47,248 bases of DNA from Roseibacillus sp. Its GTDB lineage: Bacteria; Verrucomicrobiota; Verrucomicrobiia; Verrucomicrobiales; Akkermansiaceae. The position numbers and the translations under genes are program-made. The number at the start of each line of letters is the position of its first letter. The stretch's first letter is position 1. Of the stretch, positions 19,169-27,678 are shown in pieces. The notes under the pieces were generated by a model. It made no database searches. It had not been told where the DNA came from and saw only the letters and a program-made list of their open reading frames with translations. The stretch is taken from positions 185,368 to 232,615 of the forward strand of contig NZAC01000002.1 of NCBI GenBank assembly GCA_002686085.1. The letters run 5' to 3'.

Positions 19169-21844
19169 CCACCCTCAGAACAGAATGAAAAGCAAGGCTC
19201 GGAAAGTCCGGGACCGGATCGCCGTAGCTGGCGATCGTTCTGGAGCCTAATGGGTCTCCAGTCCCAGAATGCATTCAATGACAAGGCCCTGCAGTTCACT
19301 TTGTTGCCAATGGGAATCTGGTTGGCTGCCGGAGCTGGATGGGGAAATTACCTGCAGCACATTCTCGCCCTGCTGATTCTTTTGCCGTTCATTCTCTTGG
19401 GGCCGCTAGCGGGATGGGCCTCCGATACCTTTTCCAAGACTAGAATCATCCGCCTCGCGTCCTGGATACAACTGGGAGTATTTGCGGTCGTTTTCTACTG
19501 CTTCAAGACCGAGTTCTTTCCGCTTGCGGTAGCTTGTTTCTTTTTTCTTGCGATACAGTCCACGATTCTAAGTCCAGCCAAGAGCGGGATTATCAAGGAT
19601 CTGGTCGGGTCCTCGCGCCTCGGATTTGCGAGTGGGATCATGCAGATGTTTACCATCGTTGCTATCCTGACAGGGCAAATTGTTATCGGGTTCTGGTACA
19701 CAGGGAGGGAGGCGCGTCTGGGAGACGGTTGGCAAGCGGGCTTTCTGCCAATTATTGTCATCGGTTTCGGAGCGGTGGTAACGCTGATCATGGCGTATTC
19801 GATCCATGTGATTCCGGCGCAGGCGAAACGTCCCTTTACCAAGGGGCTGCTCATTTCTCACTTTGGGCAACTTGGACAGCTCCTTAAATCGAGGCCGCTT
19901 CGGCTCACGGCACTTGGCATTGCCTATTTCTGGGCATTTGGCGCCTTCGTGCAAATGGTCTCAGTGACAATTTCCAAGGATCTTTATGACGGAGATCCTT
20001 ACTTTGCCACCTCACAGTCGTGGATGATGTGTGCGGCAGGAGGAGGTATCGCATTAGGAAGTATTCTGGGAGCCATGATCAACAAGCGGCACATCGAATT
20101 AGGGCTTAATCCGCTGGGAGGAATTATCATGATGGCTGCGAGCATTGGGGTAGCGTTTGCCGTCCCGGAGTCGGCCTTGTTTTATACGGCGCTTGCTGGG
20201 ACTGGCTTTGGAGCGGCCTTTTTCTTTGTTCCCATCAACGCCTTCTTGCAGGATGAATGCGACCCCGACCAAAGAGGAAATATCTTGGCGGGTTCTGCGC
20301 TTCTGAACTGCCTTGCCATGGCAGGCGCGGTGATATTGCAGGCTGTGCTGGTCAAGGCCGGGCTGACACCGAAGGTCCAGTTTCTCCTTGCTGCCGCCGT
20401 TTCAGTCGGAGTGACTTTTTACGTCATGCGGTTGCTCCCGCGGGCCTTCGTGAAGATGCTCGCGTTCAGCGCCCTGCGGGCCTTCTACCGGATCGAGACT
20501 ATTTACCCTGAAAGAATGCCTGAAAAAGGGGGCGTGCTTCTGACCCCGAATCATGTCAGCTACCTTGACGCCTTGATCCTCACTGCTGCCAGCCCACGGC
20601 CGGTACGATTCCTGATGGTGAGCAACTACTTTGAAAAACCCGTGGTAGGGAAGGTCGCCAAGCTCTTTGACACCGTGCCGATTTCAAGTAAACGCGCCAA
20701 GGATGCGATTCAAGTCGCAGCGGCGGCGGTAAAGGAGGGGACCGTTGTCTGCATTTTTCCGGAGGGGGAGTTGTCTCGCAGCGGGTTCATGGGAGAATTC
20801 AAGCGTGGAATGGAATTGATCGCCCGCAAGGCGGATTGTCTTATTCAGCCGGTGTATCTTGATGGTCTCTGGAAATCCATTTTCTCTGCTGAGAGGGGGA
20901 AATTTTTCTGGAAAAGACCGAGGGCCATTCCGTTTGGGGTGCGAGTGGCTTTTGGTGAGGCCTGGCCCGCAAAAGAGTATCGGGCCGGGGACGTCAGGAG
21001 GGAACTGAATTTGTTGGCTGGGGACGTCTTTGCAAGGCGGCGTGAGTCGGCCGGGAAGGTGAAGGACTTCCTCAGGCAACGGAAACCGGATCACCGCGCA
21101 CTGCACTGGGTCAACGGTGTCCAGGCCTGCTCTTGTACCTGGGGTGAAGTGCTGGAGCTTCTCGAACAGGGACAAGATCCCTCCGCCTTGGGCAATGGGC
21201 ATCCCGGGGCGGAGCAATGGCTGGAGGATTGGCGGGCCTTGGATGGATTGGACGAAGAGGAATGGGGTGAGCTTTTACTCAACGCCCATCAGTTGGCGGA
21301 TCCTTATAACCTTGGGGACGGAAAGGCTGCGGTAACCATCGACTCCTTGGCCCCCTTGGCGGTGCGGCGGGTCTGGGGCCTTTTGCTCCCGGCGATTACC
21401 GGAGCCGAGGCTGTGGTCCTTGGTCCGAACGACGGGGCCGCCGAACTGGGTCTTCTGTCCAGAGAGAAGGTCATTCTACGTGATCTTATCGGCACGGCTC
21501 GGATGCGTGAAGTTCACCGCGTCGCCGGGGCTGCAGGGGTTCCACTCACGCTCTATCTCTTTGGGGAGGGGCCGCAGAATGAAAGCGATGCGAGAAAGGG
21601 AATCTTCGTGGCCCACGAGTCATCGGGCCGTGTGCTTAGTTTTTCCATGCCACCTGACCCAGTGATCCACAAGGGAGACATAGCACATCCAGGCTGGATG
21701 GAAAAATCATACGGAAGGATGCTACCCGGGTTCGTAGTCCATGACATCGAAGGGGGTGTTGAATTGAGCGGAAAGATGCTGTCCCAGAACTTGGAATTGT
21801 CGGGTTGGTCAGTGGACGAGCGAGGGTTTCTCTCGGAGTTATAA
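19166..21844 (+). CDS. LplT-like MFS transporter fused to PlsC-type acyltransferase, with a degenerate C-terminal ligase-like domain
   Basis: An 892-residue membrane protein. Residues about 20-428 form an MFS transporter of the lysophospholipid transporter type (QNAFNDKALQFTLLPMGIWL; GPLAGWASDTFSKTRIIRLA). Residues about 440-640 are a glycerophosphate acyltransferase domain with the HX4D motif NHVSYLD (H463, D468) and FPEGEL (531-536). In Aas-type fusions a third, acyl-ACP synthetase domain follows; here only about 250 residues remain and I see no AMP-binding P-loop, although RRVWGLLLPAITGAEAVVLG echoes the ligase fold. The likely role is uptake and re-acylation of lysophospholipid at the inner membrane. 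The start is GTG. Confidence 0.9.
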   Translation: MPPSEQNEKQGSESPGPDRRSWRSFWSLMGLQSQNAFNDKALQFTLLPMGIWLAAGAGWGNYLQHILALLILLPFILLGPLAGWASDTFSKTRIIRLASWIQLGVFAVVFYCFKTEFFPLAVACFFFLAIQSTILSPAKSGIIKDLVGSSRLGFASGIMQMFTIVAILTGQIVIGFWYTGREARLGDGWQAGFLPIIVIGFGAVVTLIMAYSIHVIPAQAKRPFTKGLLISHFGQLGQLLKSRPLRLTALGIAYFWAFGAFVQMVSVTISKDLYDGDPYFATSQSWMMCAAGGGIALGSILGAMINKRHIELGLNPLGGIIMMAASIGVAFAVPESALFYTALAGTGFGAAFFFVPINAFLQDECDPDQRGNILAGSALLNCLAMAGAVILQAVLVKAGLTPKVQFLLAAAVSVGVTFYVMRLLPRAFVKMLAFSALRAFYRIETIYPERMPEKGGVLLTPNHVSYLDALILTAASPRPVRFLMVSNYFEKPVVGKVAKLFDTVPISSKRAKDAIQVAAAAVKEGTVVCIFPEGELSRSGFMGEFKRGMELIARKADCLIQPVYLDGLWKSIFSAERGKFFWKRPRAIPFGVRVAFGEAWPAKEYRAGDVRRELNLLAGDVFARRRESAGKVKDFLRQRKPDHRALHWVNGVQACSCTWGEVLELLEQGQDPSALGNGHPGAEQWLEDWRALDGLDEEEWGELLLNAHQLADPYNLGDGKAAVTIDSLAPLAVRRVWGLLLPAITGAEAVVLGPNDGAAELGLLSREKVILRDLIGTARMREVHRVAGAAGVPLTLYLFGEGPQNESDARKGIFVAHESSGRVLSFSMPPDPVIHKGDIAHPGWMEKSYGRMLPGFVVHDIEGGVELSGKMLSQNLELSGWSVDERGFLSEL

Positions 21845-21939
21845 TGGAGAGCTATCGTCCCCTACCTGTCAGTTTCCGGCAAGGTTTCTGGCTACGGCTA
21901 TCGCCCATAACTGCCTAAGAGGCTGACTGAGTATCTCGT

Positions 21940-22557
21940 TCAGGGGGCCGGGCGGTCGCGCAACTTCTGGACCATCTCGCTGATGACTTTCCCTACCTCG
22001 AACTCATCGGAAGAAAGATCGGCTGTAATCGCCTCTGAACTTGGACCGGAGTAGCCCTCAATGGTCCCTTCCTCTCCATTAATGATAATGGTGATTCCTT
22101 CAGCGGCAGGTTCTCCGCTAATTGTCTCTTTTATTGCGGCGACATTCGGATCGAGCACTCCTTTGATGGCCTCCGCTTTCTCGGGTGTCAGGCCATAAAG
22201 GACAACTGATGTGATCGGGTGGTCCGGAGCCACTATTTGCTTTCCGCGCATGCCTCCACCAGCTGAGCCCTCGCGTTCAGGTATCAGGAAAAAGGCGGCT
22301 ACTGCGATGAGTGCAACGGCAGCCATCGCCCCACTGAATTGAGGCTGGGTAAAGAGGCGCGAAATTCTCGCAATGAACGATTCGTCGTGGTTTGCGGAGG
22401 ATGCGCCGTGGGCAGCACTTTTCCTGCCGTATTGGTCCTGGATACGATCACGAATTTGATCGGGGATGGGCGGGATGTCCTCACCTTCTTCAGCGCTAAA
22501 GCTTTTTGAGAGCACTACTTTAAGCTCTTCATACTGGTCGGAGGGTTCAGATTTCAT
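21940..22557 (-). CDS. Single-pass membrane protein, possible anti-sigma factor
   Basis: A 205-residue protein with an acidic cytoplasmic N-terminal part (residues 1-72), one membrane segment at about 76-93 and a periplasmic C-terminal part that includes two short repeats of acidic beta-strand text (GITIIINGEEGTIEG). It matches no family I know. It starts 40 bases after the stop of the sigma-like gene, the usual place of an anti-sigma factor, and has the right topology, so an anti-sigma or signal-coupling role is inferred from position. I see no zinc-binding HxxxCxxC motif of the ZAS class. Confidence 0.65.
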   Translation of the reverse strand: MKSEPSDQYEELKVVLSKSFSAEEGEDIPPIPDQIRDRIQDQYGRKSAAHGASSANHDESFIARISRLFTQPQFSGAMAAVALIAVAAFFLIPEREGSAGGGMRGKQIVAPDHPITSVVLYGLTPEKAEAIKGVLDPNVAAIKETISGEPAAEGITIIINGEEGTIEGYSGPSSEAITADLSSDEFEVGKVISEMVQKLRDRPAP

Positions 22558-22597
22558 CGTCCTTTCCCCTTTCTACCGTAATCGATTTCACGCATTT

Positions 22598-23539
22598 TCA
22601 ACTTAACAGGCATTTTTGTAGCTTCGCGAGGGCCTCCTCCAGCGCCTCATTGAGAATTCGGCGTTTTTTGGATATAGAGTGAGAGGGTTCGAGGCCCAGT
22701 TTACCGAGAACTTCAGGATCCTCGCAGAGCTCGCCCATGGTTGCGCTCTGGGAGACATAGACGGTAAAGATCAGCTGCCATTGGCACTCGGTGAGGATTT
22801 CCCCACATTGGCGGTATATTTCGTCGAAACTCAGAGCGCCCAGGGACCGCCCGGGATCTGCGCTTTCGTCTTCGAACTGCATGGCGCCATCCTCTCTCTC
22901 GGTAAGATCCTCGAACGAACTCTGGGTGTTGGGTTGGTTTTTCAGTGCGCTCTGCCTGCGGCGCCAGTCAATGGCCCGAAACTGGACCATCCTGGAAAAC
23001 AGAGGGATCACTTCCTCGAAGACAACAATCGACTCAATGGGAGCCTTTCCGTCCTTGGCCCGCTCGCGGGCAAGCTCCGCAAAAGTTTCGAGGTAGACAT
23101 CCTCCGCGTCCTGGTTACCAAGCCCCTTGCGCAGGAGAAGATGAAATCCGAGGGGACGCAGGACAGGGTCAAGGTCGGTCCACTCACGATCTGAGAATCC
23201 CCCTTTGTTCTTCTTCTTCAGGCGCTCGAGGTTCAGGTTCCGCTCGTAGCGCGTATCTTCTGGATCGTGCCACAGCTGAGGATCTTCCTGCTCAGCTCGA
23301 TCGGATGAAACGTTATGGCGAGAGTGATCGTAGGCACCCTCCATCGCTTCGGCCGAGAATTCAGCATCCGAAGGACGGGACTTGTAGCGATCGAGGAGGT
23401 TTTCGAAGATCTCGGTGGTGAGGGATGCCGCCGCTTCCTCGGCAACAAGCACGCCCTCGACTGGCCTCTTGGCCCGGCGGTATGTCGCGCGCCAGAGTTT
23501 TTCGAAGAACTCAGGATCAACCTCGCCGGAGCGATTCAT
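22598..23539 (-). CDS. Sigma-70/ECF-like factor with an extra N-terminal region-2-like segment
   Basis: A 313-residue protein. Residues about 124-196 look like sigma region 2: GNQDAEDVYLETFAELARER, then VQFRAIDWRRR. Residues about 236-308 look like region 4 (ILTECQWQLIFTVYV and the helix SISKKRRILNEALEEALAKL). Residues about 8-52 (FFEKLWRATYRRA; VAEEAAASLTTEIFENLLDR) resemble a second region 2.1-2.2, so the protein may carry a duplicated half. The ATG at 23539 was chosen because upstream in-frame starts would run into the divergent TPS gene. The next gene downstream encodes a candidate anti-sigma partner. It may control the divergent gene and itself. Confidence 0.7.
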   Translation of the reverse strand: MNRSGEVDPEFFEKLWRATYRRAKRPVEGVLVAEEAAASLTTEIFENLLDRYKSRPSDAEFSAEAMEGAYDHSRHNVSSDRAEQEDPQLWHDPEDTRYERNLNLERLKKKNKGGFSDREWTDLDPVLRPLGFHLLLRKGLGNQDAEDVYLETFAELARERAKDGKAPIESIVVFEEVIPLFSRMVQFRAIDWRRRQSALKNQPNTQSSFEDLTEREDGAMQFEDESADPGRSLGALSFDEIYRQCGEILTECQWQLIFTVYVSQSATMGELCEDPEVLGKLGLEPSHSISKKRRILNEALEEALAKLQKCLLS

Positions 23540-23604
23540 AGCAAATTTCCCACTGGAAGGGACTAGGAAACAGTGCCTGTTCGCTAAATCAAGGACCGTT
23601 TCCG
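23540..23604. promoter_or_regulatory. Divergent control region with inverted GGAAAC elements
   Basis: These 65 bases separate the sigma-like gene and the TPS gene. GGAAAC at 23566-23571 on the plus strand and GGAAAC at 23598-23603 on the minus strand form an inverted pair. GGAAC-like sequences are typical -35 elements of ECF sigma factors. The minus-strand copy is well placed for a promoter of the sigma-like gene; the plus-strand copy would serve the TPS gene only if that gene starts at the ATG at 23692. No clear -10 is seen. Confidence 0.35.
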
Positions 23605-24927
23605 ATGGCAGAGGTCGAGAGCCTTCGCCATTCTGTTCAAAAAACTTGGAAATCATTTCCTGTGCCCTCCGGTTGGGATACCGTGCTTCAAATGTGGTCA
23701 GGAGGCCGATCCCTCAAATTCATTGCCTGTGCCGGGATTTTCACGGCATTACAGGGCAGTGTGACTGGTCAAACGCCCCTGTGTGATCAGCAGCATCCGG
23801 GCAATCCGGAGTTAATCTTGGGAGCGGCCTCCTGCTTTTACAATGAGGTGAATGGAGGCCAGACATTGATTCAACTAACCTCCGGAAGCATCATTCGCTG
23901 GGACCATCTGGGGTTACAGGATCCCTCGAGTAGCTTAGTCTTCGAGTGGCTTGGTGGTCCGGACACTGCCGGGGTGGTCTTGAACCACGTCGAGCAGGCT
24001 GGCAGGCAGGAAGCGGTTCTCGGGGGAAGCCTCTCTTTTCCGGATGGAAATCTGATTGTCACCCACCCCAATACAGGCCTGAATATTCAGGGGACGGTGG
24101 AGGCAGGATCGGTAACGATCGTTACTCAGAACCTCGACGCGCAGGCTTCAATCCAGCTCATGAGTGCGGAGGGTGCAAACTTCATGAACGCGGATCCCGG
24201 GAGTCGTCTCAATATTTTTGGAGGCAAAGTTTCCGCGACATCTGGGGATGTGATCCTGGGTGGTCCTGCGGTTCTTATCGGGGGCGGTAGTAGCGGAGGC
24301 AGCGAGATTCTTGCGCCTGCAGGGTCGGTGAGAATCTTTGGAGGGCAAAGTTTCAGACTCTTACCGGAGGGTGGGACAGCAGGCTCTGTCCGTATAGAAC
24401 GTTTGCCAGGTGGCGTTAATGGCAATGTTCTAAATACTCAGGAAATTCGTGCAGGGCAGATGGTGGAAATCACCAGTGAAGCGGGCATTAGTAACAGTGG
24501 CCTTCTTCAGGCAGACCAACTAGGTGGGGTTGTAATGATGAGGGTTGATGAAGGAGGGACGCTCATCAACGAAGAGGGTGCGCTCATTTCTGCGGATATT
24601 ATCATGCCCTTTCCTGCCCCGGGTCCCGGGGCGGTCCTGAATCCAGATCGAGGAGATGCACCCTCTTCGCTGAGCACCGGACTAAGCCGGATTCCAATCG
24701 TTTCGAGTCCCGGGCAGTCAAAGAGTTCAAGGCGAGTTGTCCTCCGGGAGTCGGCCCCGGTGACTGGGAGCGCAAGCTCCCAGAGACAAAGGGCCAATCG
24801 GGCACAAGGAGATTCCAAAGAGCGCAACGATGCCGTTGCAGGTAATACGGCGAGGAGAACCGGGCATCTGGCGCGGGGACAGAGTTTTTTCGGAACACGC
24901 GGCGGCTCGAAAGCAAAGAAGCGGTAA
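23605..24927 (+). CDS. Filamentous-haemagglutinin-type (TPS domain) exported protein
   Basis: A 440-residue protein with a hydrophobic export segment at about residues 36-50 and likely cleavage near GSVTGQ. The mature part has the TPS/haemagglutination-domain look: GGQTLIQLTSGSIIRWDHLG, FEWLGGPDTAGVVLNHV, FPDGNLIVTHPNTGLNIQGT, then beta-helix-like strands with GGPAVLIGGGSSGG. Such proteins normally leave the cell through a TpsB (FhaC-like) outer-membrane pore, which I do not see here. The C-terminal 60 residues are basic and Ser/Arg-rich, unlike a beta-helix. The ATG at 23605 gives a long pre-signal extension; the ATG at 23692 is the alternative. It is divergent from the sigma-like gene. Confidence 0.75.
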   Translation: MAEVESLRHSVQKTWKSFPVPSGWDTVLQMWSGGRSLKFIACAGIFTALQGSVTGQTPLCDQQHPGNPELILGAASCFYNEVNGGQTLIQLTSGSIIRWDHLGLQDPSSSLVFEWLGGPDTAGVVLNHVEQAGRQEAVLGGSLSFPDGNLIVTHPNTGLNIQGTVEAGSVTIVTQNLDAQASIQLMSAEGANFMNADPGSRLNIFGGKVSATSGDVILGGPAVLIGGGSSGGSEILAPAGSVRIFGGQSFRLLPEGGTAGSVRIERLPGGVNGNVLNTQEIRAGQMVEITSEAGISNSGLLQADQLGGVVMMRVDEGGTLINEEGALISADIIMPFPAPGPGAVLNPDRGDAPSSLSTGLSRIPIVSSPGQSKSSRRVVLRESAPVTGSASSQRQRANRAQGDSKERNDAVAGNTARRTGHLARGQSFFGTRGGSKAKKR

Positions 24928-24993
24928 GAGAAGGACTCGACACTGGTCCTACTCGTATTCGGATCAGGTGGTGCTGCCGGCATTAAAAGAGAA

Positions 24994-25017
24994 GGGGGAG
25001 AACCGAAGTTCTCCCCC
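24994..25017 (+). terminator. Intrinsic terminator-like hairpin after the TPS gene
   Basis: GGGGGAGAAC (24994-25003), loop CGAA and GTTCTCCCCC (25008-25017) form a perfect 10-bp GC-rich stem 66 bases after the TPS stop. The trailing sequence CTCTGTTG is only weakly T-rich, and an A-rich stretch precedes the stem. The hairpin is clear; termination is likely. Confidence 0.7.
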
Positions 25018-25356
25018 CTCTGTTGGGTTGCCTATGGAAATGGGTTTCTTGCTAAAGTTATGCTGGGTGGACAGCTTCAAGCAGTATCGGCTTCCGTCGC
25101 AGGGTGCGTCAACCTTGAAGTTGCGTGTTTAGTTCATCGGATATTACGTTTACCCGAATCAAAAAGGGCATGATTACGAGTCGAATGAAGCGGAAACACG
25201 CGCTAACTCGCTGACATTCCGGTATGGAGCGAGCATGGATGAAGTCTTGTAGAGATAAACGTCTCCGGACAACGCCTTATCGAAGGAGACGAAAGATTGC
25301 GGCAAGCTGCCTCTCACGTTACTACCCATCACGTTCCTTAAATCCTGAGACTCATT
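25018..25356. other. Non-coding gap and leader of the NIPSNAP gene
   Basis: No convincing gene lies in this stretch, and no tRNA cloverleaf was found by eye. A small hairpin, CGTCTCC (25260-25266) with GGAGACG (25285-25291), lies about 65 bases before the NIPSNAP start and could be part of its leader. Short open frames here have no recognisable protein features. Confidence 0.5.
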
Positions 25357-26118
25357 ATGAAACTTTTCACCTTTATGGCCGCCCTGATGACGTTGCTGGT
25401 AACGAGCTTGTGCGCTGCTGAAAACAGCAACCGTATTTTTGAGCTTAGAACATACTATGCCAACGAGGGAAAGCTTGACGCTCTGCACGCGCGATTTCGC
25501 GACCACACCTGTGAGCTTTTTGAGAAGCACGGAATGCGGAATATCGGATATTGGGTTCCTGTGAAGAACGAATCCAATGCATTGATTTACATTGTCTCAC
25601 ATGTGGATCGTAAAGCGGCACAAGAGTCATGGGGAGCCTTTCTTAAGGATCCAGCGTGGGTGGCGGCCTACAAGGATTCTACTAAAGGAGGAAAACTTGT
25701 GCGCAAGATTGACCGGGTATTCCTCACTGCTACGGATTACTCTCCTAGGCTCAAAGTTGCGGCCGAGAACCCCAATCGATTGTTCGAGCTCCGGACCTAC
25801 ACAACTCACAAGGGCAAGCGGGCCAACATCAACAAACGCTTTCGCGATCACACCTGCGCACTTTTTACCAAGCACGGGATTACCAACCTTTTGTATTGTG
25901 ACCTGATGGAAGATCAGCAATCCGCGGATGTCACCCTCACTTACCTTATTGCTCATAAGGATGACAGTGCTCGTGCTGCGTCGTGGGAGGCCTTTCGAAA
26001 GGATCCGGCGTGGGAGGCCGCCCGCAAGGCTTCTCAGGTAGACGGACCGATCCTGCTCAAAAAAGGAGGGGTTCAGTCGATCCTTCTTGTGCCAGTAGAT
26101 TACTCCGCAATGAAGTAG
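25357..26118 (+). CDS. Exported NIPSNAP family protein with two domains
   Basis: A 253-residue protein with a signal peptide (residues 1-21, cleavage near SLCAAE) and two tandem NIPSNAP/dimeric ferredoxin-like domains. The first starts with RIFELRTYYANEGKLDALHA, the second with RLFELRTYTTHKGKRANINK; each contains an FRDHTC segment followed by F-x-KHG and then a SWxAFxKDPAW block. NIPSNAP proteins are of unknown function, and in the PVC group many are exported as here. It is followed by a sulfatase gene on the same strand, 125 bases on, which suggests a shared role in extracytoplasmic polysaccharide use, but that is context only. Confidence 0.92.
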   Translation: MKLFTFMAALMTLLVTSLCAAENSNRIFELRTYYANEGKLDALHARFRDHTCELFEKHGMRNIGYWVPVKNESNALIYIVSHVDRKAAQESWGAFLKDPAWVAAYKDSTKGGKLVRKIDRVFLTATDYSPRLKVAAENPNRLFELRTYTTHKGKRANINKRFRDHTCALFTKHGITNLLYCDLMEDQQSADVTLTYLIAHKDDSARAASWEAFRKDPAWEAARKASQVDGPILLKKGGVQSILLVPVDYSAMK

Positions 26119-26243
26119 AGTAACCGGCATTTGGCGGGTTAGTAGTAATATCGCTCCGGGGGGAACAGGACGAGCTATCCCTAGAGCAAGTCTCTGCAGG
26201 GGGATCTTGTCTCACGATTCCAGAAGTGGTTAGCTTGTGCGCC

Positions 26244-27572
26244 ATGTTCCGTCTCCTTGTCGCCCTGTTTCTTTCTAGTTTCGTTTCGGCCGCAGATCTC
26301 CCCTCAAAACCCAATATTATCTGGATCATGTGTGATGATCTCGGATACGGAGATCTGGGATGCTTTGGTCAGGAGAGCATCGCTACTCCGCGGCTTGATG
26401 CATTGGCGAGGGAAGGAATGCGATTTACCGATTTTTATGCGGGATGTACGGTGTGCCGGCCTTCCCGGCTCTCTCTCTGGACGGGCAAGCACATGGGGCA
26501 TACCCCCATCTCCTCTAACGCAAATTATCACTTCAAGCCTGAGGATATTACGGTGGCCGAACTTCTCAAGACTGCAGGTTATCGTACCGGGGGGGTTGGC
26601 AAGTGGGCGATGGGAGGTGTGGAAACAAGTGGGTTTCCACTGAAGAATGGATTTGATTTCTGGATGGGCTATCTCGATCAGGGACAGGCTCACAACTACT
26701 ACCCCACTCACCTATGGCTGAATGAAAAGAAGTTTCCTCTCGCCGGTAACGTTATTTCTGAACATCCGGGTGCGCGTGGAAGGGTCGCTTCCCAAAAAGT
26801 TACCTGGTCTCACCCGATCATGACTGATCAGGCCATCGGCTTCATCAGGGAGAATCGGGATGAGCCCTTTCTCCTTCATGTGCACTGGACGATTCCTCAT
26901 GCGAACAATGAAGGGGGTCGCGTCCACGGTGACGGGATGGAGGTGCCAAACTACGGGATCTATGAGAAACGGGACTGGAAAAATACGAGCAAGGGGCAAG
27001 CTGCCATGGTTAGCTGGATGGATCGAGATGTTGGCCGTCTTGTCGATCTTCTTCGTGAGCTGAAAATTGATCACAGAACTCTTGTGGTCTTTACCTCGGA
27101 CAACGGACCCCATTCTGAGGGAGGGCACAAGCATGAGGTCTTTAATGCCAATGGGCCCCTGCGTGGATTCAAGCGGGATCTCTACGATGGAGGTATCCGT
27201 GTTCCTGCCATTGCGTGGTGGCCCGGGGTGGTAGAACCTGGGACAACCTGTTCGGAGCCGCTGGCGTTCTGGGATTTTCTTCCAACAGCCTGTGAGCTGG
27301 CTGGAGCGGAAGTGCCCCATCCTGTTGATGGTATTTCGTTTGTGAATGCGCTCAGGGGGAGGACGCAGAAAAGCCACGAGTATCTCTACTGGAAGTTCGG
27401 CAGCAAGGAGGCTGTAAGGGCAGGAAAGTGGAAGCTGGTTCAGAATAATCCTGAGAGGCAGCCAGAACTTTTCGACCTCCATCACGACCGGGGAGAGCAG
27501 CATAACCTTGCGGGAAAAGAGGGGAAGGTCCTGCAGCGGTTGCAGGGTTATTTGGCCGAGGCCGTGAAATAG
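26244..27572 (+). CDS. Exported formylglycine-dependent sulfatase
   Basis: A type I sulfatase that hydrolyses sulfate esters, probably on a polysaccharide in the periplasm. The ATG at 26244 gives a signal peptide (residues 1-17); a GTG at 26226 is in frame. NIIWIMCDDLGYGDLG supplies the metal-binding aspartates; CRPSR (C71-R75) is the CxPSR motif whose cysteine becomes formylglycine; GKWAMGG, HWTIPH and TSDNGPHSEGG complete the active site. The length of 442 residues is normal. The modifying enzyme (FGE) is not in the window. The closest subtype appears to be the arylsulfatase A-like group. Confidence 0.95.
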   Translation: MFRLLVALFLSSFVSAADLPSKPNIIWIMCDDLGYGDLGCFGQESIATPRLDALAREGMRFTDFYAGCTVCRPSRLSLWTGKHMGHTPISSNANYHFKPEDITVAELLKTAGYRTGGVGKWAMGGVETSGFPLKNGFDFWMGYLDQGQAHNYYPTHLWLNEKKFPLAGNVISEHPGARGRVASQKVTWSHPIMTDQAIGFIRENRDEPFLLHVHWTIPHANNEGGRVHGDGMEVPNYGIYEKRDWKNTSKGQAAMVSWMDRDVGRLVDLLRELKIDHRTLVVFTSDNGPHSEGGHKHEVFNANGPLRGFKRDLYDGGIRVPAIAWWPGVVEPGTTCSEPLAFWDFLPTACELAGAEVPHPVDGISFVNALRGRTQKSHEYLYWKFGSKEAVRAGKWKLVQNNPERQPELFDLHHDRGEQHNLAGKEGKVLQRLQGYLAEAVK

Positions 27573-27678
27573 CACTGGGGCGGAGCGTCACTCGATCGTG
27601 TCGCTGGAGTGATGCCGCAACCTTTCGTCCAGAACGGCAAGCTTGCCAAGTGTCTGCGAGGACTCTAAATCCCGGCTC

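Noticed and set aside
25174-25530. Minus-strand open frame of 118 codons covering the NIPSNAP leader.
   Set aside because: It overlaps the NIPSNAP start on the other strand and shows no signal peptide, motif or recognisable composition.
26712-27575. Minus-strand open frame of 287 codons.
   Set aside because: Antisense to the sulfatase with the intact CxPSR motif.
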